Below, piece by piece: positions 1 through 7,233 of a stretch of 64,000 bases of DNA. Origin of the DNA: SG8-30 sp963715485 (lineage in GTDB: Bacteria > Pseudomonadota > Gammaproteobacteria > Steroidobacterales > Steroidobacteraceae); the NCBI GenBank assembly GCA_963715485.1, contig OY970244.1:1302001-1366000 (forward strand), read 5' to 3'. Below the pieces are notes generated by a model. It saw only the letters and a program-made list of their open reading frames with translations. It had not been told where the DNA came from and ran no database searches. The translations under genes were made by a program, and so were the position numbers. Within the stretch, counting starts at the first letter, position 1. Each line of letters begins with the position of its first letter.

Positions 1-614
1 GGTACAGGCCGGCGAGGAGTTCAGGCCCTTGACCAGCCGCGCCTTGGCGTGCGAGCTGTGCAGGTAACCCTCCATCATGTCGCCGTGACATTGCCCGCAG
101 GTCTGCATCTGGTTCACTGGCGACAACGGGGCTTCGAGTCCCGGGCGCCGCGGCAGGGTATGCAGGTCGCCATGGCATCTTGCGCAGGATCGCTGCGCTC
201 GGCTTCCGGTGTTGCCTTCTTCGCGTGGACGCTCTCGCGCAGGGGTGCCAGTTCCTCGGCATGGCATCGTTCGCAGTTGGCTACCGGCACCGCGCCCAGC
301 TTGTTGCGCGGATGACGCGTGCTCAAGGCATCGGCGTGGCAGGTAGTGCAGTCGAGTCGGCGGTGCTTGGAGGCGGAGAACCCGCTCTCGTGGACCAGCA
401 TTGAACGGCCGTCTTCGGCCGTCAGCGTGTCATCGTCGTGACAGCCGAGGCAGCGCTCGTTCGAAATGGCGCGAGCCTCGTCCTGGGCGATCGCCGGCAG
501 AGTGGAGGCCAGCGGCAGCAGCAGCGCCACCCAGGCGAGGATGGCAGGGCGGCTGTTGGCGACACGACGCCCGACTTCGCTTGCGCGAGGCCGACGGATC
601 GAGTTCCTGTTCAC
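1..614 (-). pseudogene. Multiheme c-type cytochrome, frameshifted and cut by the window edge
   Basis: Secreted electron-transfer protein. It starts at a GTG (614) preceded by GGGAGAG and opens with an Ala/Leu-rich signal peptide ending near AIAQ. Haem motifs CLGCH, CTTCH and CERCH follow in the first frame. That frame then stops at about 114 after a region with no further haem motif. The adjacent frame continues to the window edge and holds CARCH (172-186) and CGQCH (79-102). A missing base near 216-224 would join the two frames and give at least five haem sites. The protein resembles CXXCH-repeat periplasmic cytochromes of the NapC/cytochrome c3 type, but its partner and pathway cannot be told here. 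The break may be a sequencing indel rather than a true mutation. The 3' end lies outside the window. Confidence 0.75.
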
Positions 615-936
615 GATGCTCTCCCTGGTACGGGGCAGCAGGCGGGGGCGAAGGGCCGAGGGGATCGTCCGGGCGCCCGCGGTCAGCTAAAGCCTTGCCA
701 ACCCGTCAAAGTCCCTGAGTTGCACACTCGCGTCCCTAGCCGTACCGGGCGGCTCGCGGGTTCCGAGTTCCGGAATCTTTGTACCGAATTTTCCTGCGGT
801 GCATCATCGTGGGAAAGCCTTAGTTTCTGGTGGCTTCCCAAGCGGGTAAATCACTGATGCGGAAGGAATGTGCCGTGCTGCTCAAGCCCAACCAAAGTGC
901 AATAGCTGGCCCATTGACCGGGCCGCGGTTGGCAAA
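615..936. other. Intergenic region upstream of the cytochrome gene
   Basis: About 320 bases without a supportable gene. It must hold the promoter of the leftward cytochrome gene and the end of the leftward zinc-ribbon transcript. An imperfect inverted repeat (GGGAAAGCC at 811-819, GGCTTCCC at 832-839) can form a hairpin but has no T-run. No clear promoter was identified. Confidence 0.4.
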
Positions 937-1278
937 TCATTCGCCGTGCTTGAACACCTCGACCGAGAGGCTGACCGAGCGTTGCTCGCCCGGCGCAAGG
1001 GAGCCGACGCCGACTACATTGCGAGCAATCTCCTCGCCGCGACCATCGCGAATGACGACCACGACGGAATATTCCCACGGCTCGCCGACCGGGGGATGGC
1101 CGAATGATCCCTCGATGCCAAGCGCAATCTCACCCGGTTCGACACGGCCCGCCGCCTTGCGGGAGTCGAAACGCAGGTGATGGCGGCACGCCGGACAGAC
1201 GGCCGCGCTCTCCAGGATCGTAGCCCGGCAATGTGGGCAGGAACGTGTCTTTCCTGCCGTTGCGGATCGCACGCTCAT
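937..1278 (-). CDS. Zinc-ribbon domain protein
   Basis: A 113-residue protein of unknown function. The N-terminal 35 residues hold two cysteine knuckles (CPHC and CPAC), a classic zinc ribbon. The remaining 75 residues look like a small beta-rich domain with alternating hydrophobic and charged residues. There is no signal peptide, so a cytoplasmic location is likely. It lies 18 bases downstream of the bactofilin gene on the same strand, so the two are probably co-transcribed. A link to cytoskeletal or envelope work is only inferred from that. The start is an ATG at 1278. The zinc ribbon is clear; the function is not. Confidence 0.7.
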   Translation of the reverse strand: MSVRSATAGKTRSCPHCRATILESAAVCPACRHHLRFDSRKAAGRVEPGEIALGIEGSFGHPPVGEPWEYSVVVVIRDGRGEEIARNVVGVGSLAPGEQRSVSLSVEVFKHGE

Positions 1279-1296
1279 CCCGCGTGCGCCGCGGCG

Positions 1297-1782
1297 CTAC
1301 TTGCGCTCGACGGGGCGGGGATTGCCGGTCTCGTTCCAGCCGAACTCGGCACGGCCACGCATCCTGGCTCCCGCCGCGACCGAAAGCGAACCTGCCGCCA
1401 CGTCGCCGTTGATGACGCCGGTCTGTTGCAGTTCGACCCGCTGTGCCGCTTCGATGTTGCCTTCGAGTTCGCCGCTGACTATGACCGAACCTGCCTGTAC
1501 CGATCCGCCGAGATGCGCACCCTGCTCGATGGTCAGCGTGCCGTCCACGTGCACGTCGCCCTTGAAGCGGCCGGAGATCCGCACATGACCCGAACCTTCG
1601 ATCTTGCCCTCGAAGGTCAGCCCCGCCGCGATCACGGATTCCTTCAGTTCCTGCTTGGTCCGGGGCGGCGTCTCCGCCGTTGTCGCCACCGGCTCGGGCC
1701 GGGGGCGTGCCGCGGGTCCAGCGGATGCCGGTGTCTCGACCGGGCCTGGTTCCTTCGCAGCGGTGTCTTTCCAAAGCGCCAT
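1297..1782 (-). CDS. Bactofilin (polymer-forming cytoskeletal protein)
   Basis: Bactofilins polymerise into membrane-associated filaments that organise cell-wall enzymes, stalks or chromosome ends. The 161-residue protein has a Pro/Ala-rich disordered N-terminus (about 1-45). A right-handed beta-helix core (about 48-145) follows, with the regular spacing of G, V and I typical of the DUF583 family, for example around FEGKIEGSGHVRISG and GELEGNIEA. A short charged tail ends the protein. The length is normal for the family. A strong GGAGGA sits before the ATG at 1782. It leads the two-gene unit with the zinc-ribbon protein. The family call is firm; the cellular role is not defined by the neighbours. 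Confidence 0.9.
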   Translation of the reverse strand: MALWKDTAAKEPGPVETPASAGPAARPRPEPVATTAETPPRTKQELKESVIAAGLTFEGKIEGSGHVRISGRFKGDVHVDGTLTIEQGAHLGGSVQAGSVIVSGELEGNIEAAQRVELQQTGVINGDVAAGSLSVAAGARMRGRAEFGWNETGNPRPVERK

Positions 1783-1914
1783 GGCATGTTCCTCCGGGGT
1801 AGCGTGCTGCCTAGATTAGCCAGTCGAGCCTGCCGGGGCCAGCGAACTGGCGCACATCGTGGCTGTCTGCGTTCGGCGACAGGCCGGCGGCCGTGCGGGG
1901 AGGCGCCGGCCGGA

Positions 1915-2745
1915 CTACTTCCCGGTATAACGCGGCTTGCGGCGCTCGGCGAAGGCGCGAACCGCCTCCTCGAGGTCGTCGGAGTGCAGGAAGGCCGAAT
2001 TCCACAGTGCGACGTAGTCGAGGCCCTCGCGGTTCGCGGCGCGGTTCGCTGCGTTGAGCACGTGTTTCGCCCCCTGGACCGCCAGCGGTGAATGCGCAGC
2101 GATACCAGTAGCCAGCTCACGGGCCCTGGCGAACAGCCCCTGCGCGTCTGGCAGCACTTCGGTCAGCAGGCCGACCTGCAGTGCGCGGCCGGCGTCAATA
2201 TCACGCGCAGTCAGTATGAGGTCCCTTGCGACACCCTCGCCGACGATGCGTGGCAGGCGTTGCAGCACGCCCACGTCGGCGACCATCGCGATGCGGGTCT
2301 CGCGCACCGAAAAAACCGCATCGATGCTCGCGATGCGGATGTCGCAGGCGGTAATCAGGTCCATGCCGGCGCCGAGGCAGGCGCCATGCACCGCGGCGAT
2401 TACCGGCTTGCTGGTCGTCTCGAAGCAGGTCGCGGTGCGCTGGTAGCGGTGGATGTCTTCGTAAAGCGCCCGGCGCCTGGACACCGGGGAGTCCCCCCGG
2501 CCCGAGATCGACCCGCCGCCGGCAAGCGCCGGCGCATGGTCTACGAGGTCGATGCCGGAGCAGAAGGCCTTGCCGCGGCCAGCGAGGACGATCACCCGCG
2601 TCGCCTCGTCGGCGTCGAGTTCGGCCACTGCCACTGGAATGTCGTCCCACAGCTGTCGATGGAGTGCGTTGAGCTTCTCCGGCCGGTTCAGCCAGAGAAC
2701 GGAGACTCCGTCAGCGGACTCGACTTCAAGGTTATCCCAGGACAT
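1915..2745 (-). CDS. Enoyl-CoA hydratase/isomerase family (crotonase) protein
   Basis: A 276-residue crotonase-fold enzyme acting on acyl-CoA thioesters in the cytoplasm. Family signposts are LNRPEKLNAL near the N-terminus, the first oxyanion-hole segment around GKAFCSGIDL, and the second oxyanion segment HGACLGAGMDLITACDIR. The DVGVLQRLPRIVG block is like that of dienoyl-CoA isomerases (ECH1 type), where an Asp at this place is catalytic. A delta3,5-delta2,4-dienoyl-CoA isomerase role in unsaturated fatty acid breakdown is therefore plausible but inferred. It lies close to a fatty acid desaturase gene on the same strand. The ATG at 2745 was chosen because the conserved N-terminus begins there. 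Confidence 0.87.
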   Translation of the reverse strand: MSWDNLEVESADGVSVLWLNRPEKLNALHRQLWDDIPVAVAELDADEATRVIVLAGRGKAFCSGIDLVDHAPALAGGGSISGRGDSPVSRRRALYEDIHRYQRTATCFETTSKPVIAAVHGACLGAGMDLITACDIRIASIDAVFSVRETRIAMVADVGVLQRLPRIVGEGVARDLILTARDIDAGRALQVGLLTEVLPDAQGLFARARELATGIAAHSPLAVQGAKHVLNAANRAANREGLDYVALWNSAFLHSDDLEEAVRAFAERRKPRYTGK

Positions 2746-2793
2746 GCACTAGGCTCCCGGTACCGGCACGACCGGCGTACGGCCCGGATCCGT

Positions 2794-3966
2794 TCAAGCC
2801 GCCGCTGGAGGCTGCCGCACGAGAATCTGTTCCGTCAGCAGGCGCATGCGCCGGCGCTGCATCTTGAGCCGGTATTCGATCTCGCGCACGCGGGTACGAA
2901 AACTGGCTTCCTCCCAGCGGGCGGCGATACGTTGCCGCGTCGCCGCGTACCACTCGTCGCGCAGCCTCGACCATTCGCTGAGCGTCGCCTGGAAGGTTTC
3001 GTACTCGCGCGCCATGCGTTCGCGGATCGGTTCCAGGTCGGGCAGGTGCAGGCCCTTGCGGCTGCATTCAAGCGCCGCCTGGGCGCGCTTGAACTGCATC
3101 GCCAGGCGGGCGCGCTGGATGGTCACGTCCGGGACGCGCTTGAGGTTCGTGGTGAGGCCGACCAGCGACAGGGCGTAGATCATCCATTTCGACGGATCCC
3201 ACTGCCACCAGCGGATGCCGTTGCGATAGTCGCGATCGAAGATGTGATGAAAGTTGTGGTAGCCCTCGCCGTAGGTCAGGAAGGCGAGTACCGGGTTGTC
3301 GCGAGCCGAGTTCTCATCCGTATAGGGCCGGCTGCCCCACATGTGGGCCAGCGAATTGATGAAGAAGGTGGTGTGGTGGATCAGCACCAGGCGCAGCACG
3401 CCCGCCAGCAGGAACACGCCCAACAAGTCGCCCGCCAGCCAGCCTAGGACCAGCGGCAGTCCGACATTGGTCGCCAGCACCAGCGGCGCATAGTAGCGGT
3501 GCTGCCAGCGGACCAGCGGATCCTGTTCGAGATCGCGACCGTTGCTGAAGTCGTTCCTTCCGGTTTCCCAGTAGCGGAGCATCCAGCCGATGTGCGAGAA
3601 CCAGAAACCGCGACCGGCTGAATAAGGATCGGCGTCGTTCCGGTCCACGAACTGGTGGTGGCGGCGGTGGTCGGTCGCCCAGATCAGGATGCTGTTCTGC
3701 AGCGCCATGCCGCCAAAAATCATGTAGACCAGCCGCAGCGACCAGTGAGCCTGATAGGTGCGGTGCGCCCACAGGCGGTGGTAGCCGCCGGTGATGGACA
3801 TGCCGTTGGCACCCAGCAGCAGGAAGCACCAGATCCAGGCCGCCGCGCTGTAGCCATGGGCGAAGCCGTACCAGGGAACGACGGTGATTGCTGCCAGGAA
3901 AGTTGTAGCGAACAGGAGGGTCGTCACCCAGTTGATGGGCGGCTTGGCCGCGGTCGATTCCGTCAT
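2794..3966 (-). CDS. Fatty acid desaturase (acyl-CoA delta-9 type)
   Basis: An integral-membrane di-iron desaturase that introduces a double bond into acyl chains. The 390-residue protein shows all three histidine boxes: HRLWAH (63-68), HRRHH (100-104) and HNFHH (237-241). Hydrophobic spans near 15-60, 75-95 and 165-200 match the four-helix OLE1/DesC fold. After about residue 285 there is a charged, Arg/Glu-rich tail of about 100 residues predicted to be helical or coiled. The gene stands alone, 48 bases upstream of the crotonase gene on the same strand, so co-transcription is possible. The ATG at 3966 has only a weak ribosome site. Confidence 0.93.
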   Translation of the reverse strand: MTESTAAKPPINWVTTLLFATTFLAAITVVPWYGFAHGYSAAAWIWCFLLLGANGMSITGGYHRLWAHRTYQAHWSLRLVYMIFGGMALQNSILIWATDHRRHHQFVDRNDADPYSAGRGFWFSHIGWMLRYWETGRNDFSNGRDLEQDPLVRWQHRYYAPLVLATNVGLPLVLGWLAGDLLGVFLLAGVLRLVLIHHTTFFINSLAHMWGSRPYTDENSARDNPVLAFLTYGEGYHNFHHIFDRDYRNGIRWWQWDPSKWMIYALSLVGLTTNLKRVPDVTIQRARLAMQFKRAQAALECSRKGLHLPDLEPIRERMAREYETFQATLSEWSRLRDEWYAATRQRIAARWEEASFRTRVREIEYRLKMQRRRMRLLTEQILVRQPPAAA

Positions 3967-4130
3967 CTTTTCAGGACTCTCGGGAGCTTGAACAGAACCC
4001 GATATTCTGGACGAAAAGGTCTTGGTGCGGGCAAATATTGTGCGATGCGGTAATTGTCATTTATTACAGTGAGTTGCAATCGCCTGCCTGGTGGGCGGGC
4101 GAGCGTTTTTCGCCGCCTGCCGGCAGGTTC

Positions 4131-4823
4131 TTACTCGCCCCCGAGACGCCTGTACAAAAGTCCCGCCAGCACGGCGCCGATGATCGGCGCAACCCAGAAC
4201 AGCCACAACTGGCCTAGAGCCCAGTCGCCCACAAACAGGGCCGGCCCGGTGCTGCGGGCCGGATTCACCGAGGTGTTGGTGACCGGGATACTGATCAGGT
4301 GGATCAGGGTCAGTCCAAGCCCGATCGCGATCGGGGCGAAGCCAGCTGGAGCGCGCTTGTCTGTTGCGCCGAGAATGATGACCAGGAACATGAGAGTCAT
4401 CACCACCTCGCAGACGAGCGCCGCCGCGAGTCCATAACCGCCAGGCGAGTGCATGCCGTAGCCGTTCGATGCAAAACCACCTGCGAGGTCGAAGCCGACT
4501 GCTCCCGAAGCGATCACATACAAGACGCCCGCGCCCGCCACGCCGCCAAGGACCTGGCTGATTACGTAGGGCAGGATCTCGGCGGCGGGGAAGCGGCCGC
4601 CCGCCCAGAGGCCGATTGTCACCGCCGGGTTGAAGTGGGCCCCGGAAATATGGCCGACGGCATAAGCCATCGTCAGCACTGTGAGTCCGAAGGCAAGCGA
4701 TACGCCGGCCAGGCCGATGCCAAGGTCCGGAAAGGCGGCCGCCAGCACGGCGCTGCCGCATCCGCCGAGGACGAGCCAGAAGGTGCCGACGAATTCCGCC
4801 AGCAGCCGATTGGACATGGGCAT
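4131..4823 (-). CDS. aqpZ: Aquaporin Z
   Basis: Inner-membrane water channel of the MIP family, 230 residues, the normal size. Both NPA boxes are present (NPA at 65-67 in HFNPAV and at 187-189 in VNPARS). The stretch IHLISIPVTNTSVNPAR carries the His (175) and Arg (190) of the narrow water-selective filter, which favours AqpZ over glycerol facilitators. Six hydrophobic helices are visible. A strong GGAGGATC precedes the ATG at 4823. The gene is monocistronic. A perfect 12-base palindrome (CCTGCCGGCAGG) lies just downstream, without a T-run, so termination there is uncertain. Confidence 0.95.
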   Translation of the reverse strand: MPMSNRLLAEFVGTFWLVLGGCGSAVLAAAFPDLGIGLAGVSLAFGLTVLTMAYAVGHISGAHFNPAVTIGLWAGGRFPAAEILPYVISQVLGGVAGAGVLYVIASGAVGFDLAGGFASNGYGMHSPGGYGLAAALVCEVVMTLMFLVIILGATDKRAPAGFAPIAIGLGLTLIHLISIPVTNTSVNPARSTGPALFVGDWALGQLWLFWVAPIIGAVLAGLLYRRLGGE

Positions 4824-4884
4824 GCAAGATCCTCCACGGGAGCAGGGCGGCCGTGAGGCCAGCCGACGGAGTAGTCAGGGATCC

Positions 4885-6267
4885 TCAGTATAAGCCGGGC
4901 AGGTGAATCTGGGCAGGCGTCGGCTGGTCGGGCACCGGGTAGCGGGTTTCGATTTTTGCACCTGGCTTGCCGGCAACCAGCGCGGCGGCGCCCGTGGGCG
5001 GACAGCTGCCTGTCTGGAGCCAGTAGAGTGCGGCCGCGGTGGATGCTTCCATGGGGTCGTTCATCGGACGGTCGAGATCATCTGCAGCGCCACAGAACGG
5101 CAGGGTGCTGGCAAGGCCGTCGTAGTAGTCGCCCTCTTCATCACGGTTGGTGCTACGGAACGTAACCAGCCTGAGCCGTGTTTCGCAGCCCGTCAGGTCG
5201 AAGGCGGACTGGCCAACCGGCTTGCCATAGGTGTCGGCACCGATCAGCCCCGCGGCGGTGACCCAGGACCTCATGGAATTAATGGTCATTTCGCTCGCCG
5301 AAGCCGTGGCGCCGGTGCCGATGAAGGCGATCGCGACGGGGGCGACCGACTCCGGCTGCGGGTCGAAGAAATGCGTCCTGTCCTCCGCGGACTTGCTCGA
5401 GCGGAAGCGCAGGTTTGAATAGACATCGTCGGCCTGGCGCCCCTGTCCGAACAGGTCGCCGAGAAACTCCGAGATCGAGATCAGGCCGCCGCCGTTGTAG
5501 CGCAGGTCCACGATGAAGTGGTTGATTCCCTGCGCACTGAACTGGCCAAAGGCGTTCCTGAGTGGTGTATTGGCCGTAGTGATGTAGGTCCGCAGGTTGA
5601 CGTAGCCAACCTTCACCGCCGGATTCGAAGGCAGGGTCAGTACCGCAACGCCATCATCCGGAATCGGCTGGATTGCCACCACCCGCTTGGTCAGGCTGCG
5701 ATCGGTGACTATCCCGTCCGCCGAGAAGCGGAAACCGCGCACGACGCCTTCCTCCGCGGGGCCGAACGCGTTCGTCAGGTTGGGGTCGCCTGGCAGGATG
5801 TTGGCGACCCCGACAAAACCGGAGCCAGAGTCGATCGCCAGCAACTCCGCACCACGGGAGATGCCCGCCTCGGAGGCCGGACTCGATTCGAAGGCCTCCA
5901 TGAAGTAGACGCGGTTGCCGTCAATTCGGACCCGGAAGCCGAATCCGATGAATTCGCCCTCCTGGAGAAACGAACTGTCCGCCGCCTGGGTGGTGACGTA
6001 GCTGAAGTGCCTGTCCTTGCCCTGGGCACGCGCCGTCGCCGTCATGAAATCAAGCAGTTCCTGGGCGGTAGCGAACTGGCTGGCATTCACCTGCGCTGGC
6101 AGCAGGTCGGGGAACAGGTACCACTCGTAGGTCGCGTCCCTGACGAAGTTCTTCTCCGTGCTGACTGAACAGGCGCCCGGAACGATGCCGCCGTCGCCAC
6201 CTGAGCCGCCGCCACACGCGGTCAGTGCCCCTGCGACCAACAGCAACGCGAAACGACAAGGAAGCAT
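4885..6267 (-). CDS. S41-family peptidase, lipoprotein
   Basis: C-terminal-processing-type serine protease anchored to the envelope. The N-terminus is a lipoprotein signal with lipobox LTAC followed by Gly/Ser. A PDZ-like region (around FESSPASEAGISRGAELLAID) precedes the S41 core. The core contains YNGGGLIS, the nucleophile region GTGATASASEM and the general-base region TYGKPVGQS. Both the Ser and the Lys expected for the dyad are therefore present. The protein is 460 residues from the ATG at 6267, which has AGGG upstream; a GTG two codons earlier is possible. Substrates are unknown. The gene stands alone between aqpZ and a Cys-rich protein. Confidence 0.9.
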   Translation of the reverse strand: MLPCRFALLLVAGALTACGGGSGGDGGIVPGACSVSTEKNFVRDATYEWYLFPDLLPAQVNASQFATAQELLDFMTATARAQGKDRHFSYVTTQAADSSFLQEGEFIGFGFRVRIDGNRVYFMEAFESSPASEAGISRGAELLAIDSGSGFVGVANILPGDPNLTNAFGPAEEGVVRGFRFSADGIVTDRSLTKRVVAIQPIPDDGVAVLTLPSNPAVKVGYVNLRTYITTANTPLRNAFGQFSAQGINHFIVDLRYNGGGLISISEFLGDLFGQGRQADDVYSNLRFRSSKSAEDRTHFFDPQPESVAPVAIAFIGTGATASASEMTINSMRSWVTAAGLIGADTYGKPVGQSAFDLTGCETRLRLVTFRSTNRDEEGDYYDGLASTLPFCGAADDLDRPMNDPMEASTAAALYWLQTGSCPPTGAAALVAGKPGAKIETRYPVPDQPTPAQIHLPGLY

Positions 6268-6350
6268 ACGCACACCCTAGCCAAAACCGTCAAATTGGGG
6301 GAGCGGGTCAATACAGATACCCGTCCGCCATGCCCCTTGTCCTGGCCGGG

Positions 6351-6755
6351 CTATTCCGGGGTCTCTGGAGGTTTGGGCCCACCAAAGAGGTCCTCGAGCC
6401 GGGTCCTGGCCTCGTCCCCGGGCGACGGCGATCCGGTCCCCTGGCCGGACCCATCCCCGAACAGCGATTCGAGCTCGGAGCGGGCACGCGTTGCCGCGTC
6501 AGCGACAGCCGTGAATGCGTAGGCCCGTGGACGGAAGTAGTCACAGAAATTGGCGCGGGTCTTGTCCTTGACGTCCTCCGCCACGGGCTCCCGGCAGCTC
6601 TTCGCGACGGCGGTGTCGTAGAACTCGCACAGGCGGCAGGCGTGCAGCTCCGCTCCACAGGCGGCGCACTCATCCTGACGGCGAAGCGGCAGCGACAACG
6701 CCGCCAGTGAGGCCCCGCACTTCCAGCACACGAGCCCTTCGATCGCATCGAACAT
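6351..6755 (-). CDS. Cys-rich putative metal-binding protein, unknown function
   Basis: A 134-residue soluble protein that I cannot assign. The first 75 residues hold three CxxC pairs (CWKC, CAAC and CRLC) plus two further single cysteines, consistent with one or two structural zinc sites or an Fe-S cluster. After that comes RANFCDYFRPR, which resembles the Cys/aromatic end of several small zinc proteins. The last 50 residues are acidic, Gly/Pro-rich and probably disordered. GAGGTT precedes the ATG at 6755. It is divergent from the DUF1330 gene. Real coding is supported by codon use and by the conserved-looking cysteine pattern. Confidence 0.7.
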   Translation of the reverse strand: MFDAIEGLVCWKCGASLAALSLPLRRQDECAACGAELHACRLCEFYDTAVAKSCREPVAEDVKDKTRANFCDYFRPRAYAFTAVADAATRARSELESLFGDGSGQGTGSPSPGDEARTRLEDLFGGPKPPETPE

Positions 6756-6880
6756 GGCATGAACCTCGCGCAGTGCGCCGCAAGCGGGCCGGTGCCGGCG
6801 CAGTGTCGAATTCCGACACCGCTGGCAGCCGCGATTGCGCGAGAATGTCGGTTCCCACCGGCAAGTTCAAGGATCGCGGC

Positions 6881-7207
6881 ATGAGTGAACAAGGAAAATC
6901 GGCGCGCCCGGGATATCTCGTCGTGCAGGGCGTCGTAACCGATCGCGACGGATTCAAGGCCTACAGCGCGGCCCTGCCGCCAATCTATGCCAAGTACGGT
7001 GGCCGTTACCTGGCCATGGTTCCGGCGCCGCTGGTGGAGGTCGCGGAGGGCGATGCGGAGCAGCGCAGCGTCGTCATCGCGCGGTTTGCCTCGAAGGAAG
7101 CCGCATGGGAATTCTGGAATTCGCCCGAGTACGCGGAGGCCAAGAAACTGCGCGAGGGCAAGGGCAGTTTCTACGTCATGGTGCTGGAGGGCATGCCGGA
7201 CTCGTGA
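6881..7207 (+). CDS. DUF1330 domain protein
   Basis: A 108-residue ferredoxin-fold (dimeric alpha-beta barrel) protein of the DUF1330 family. The family pattern is seen in GYLVVQGVVTDRDGFKAY, the KYGGRYL turn and EFWNSPEYAEAKKLR. These proteins are small, cytoplasmic and of unknown chemistry, and are often thought to bind small organic molecules. AAGGA lies about eight bases before the ATG at 6881, which I prefer to an in-frame ATG at 6845. The gene converges on the PQQ dehydrogenase gene, with 26 bases between their ends, and has no clear operon partner. Confidence 0.85.
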   Translation: MSEQGKSARPGYLVVQGVVTDRDGFKAYSAALPPIYAKYGGRYLAMVPAPLVEVAEGDAEQRSVVIARFASKEAAWEFWNSPEYAEAKKLREGKGSFYVMVLEGMPDS

Positions 7208-7233
7208 GTCGCGAGCGCTGAGCCGTCAGCAGG

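Noticed and set aside
811..839. Hairpin GGGAAAGCC/GGCTTCCC
   Set aside because: It lacks a T-run and has a bulge, so I do not call it a terminator.
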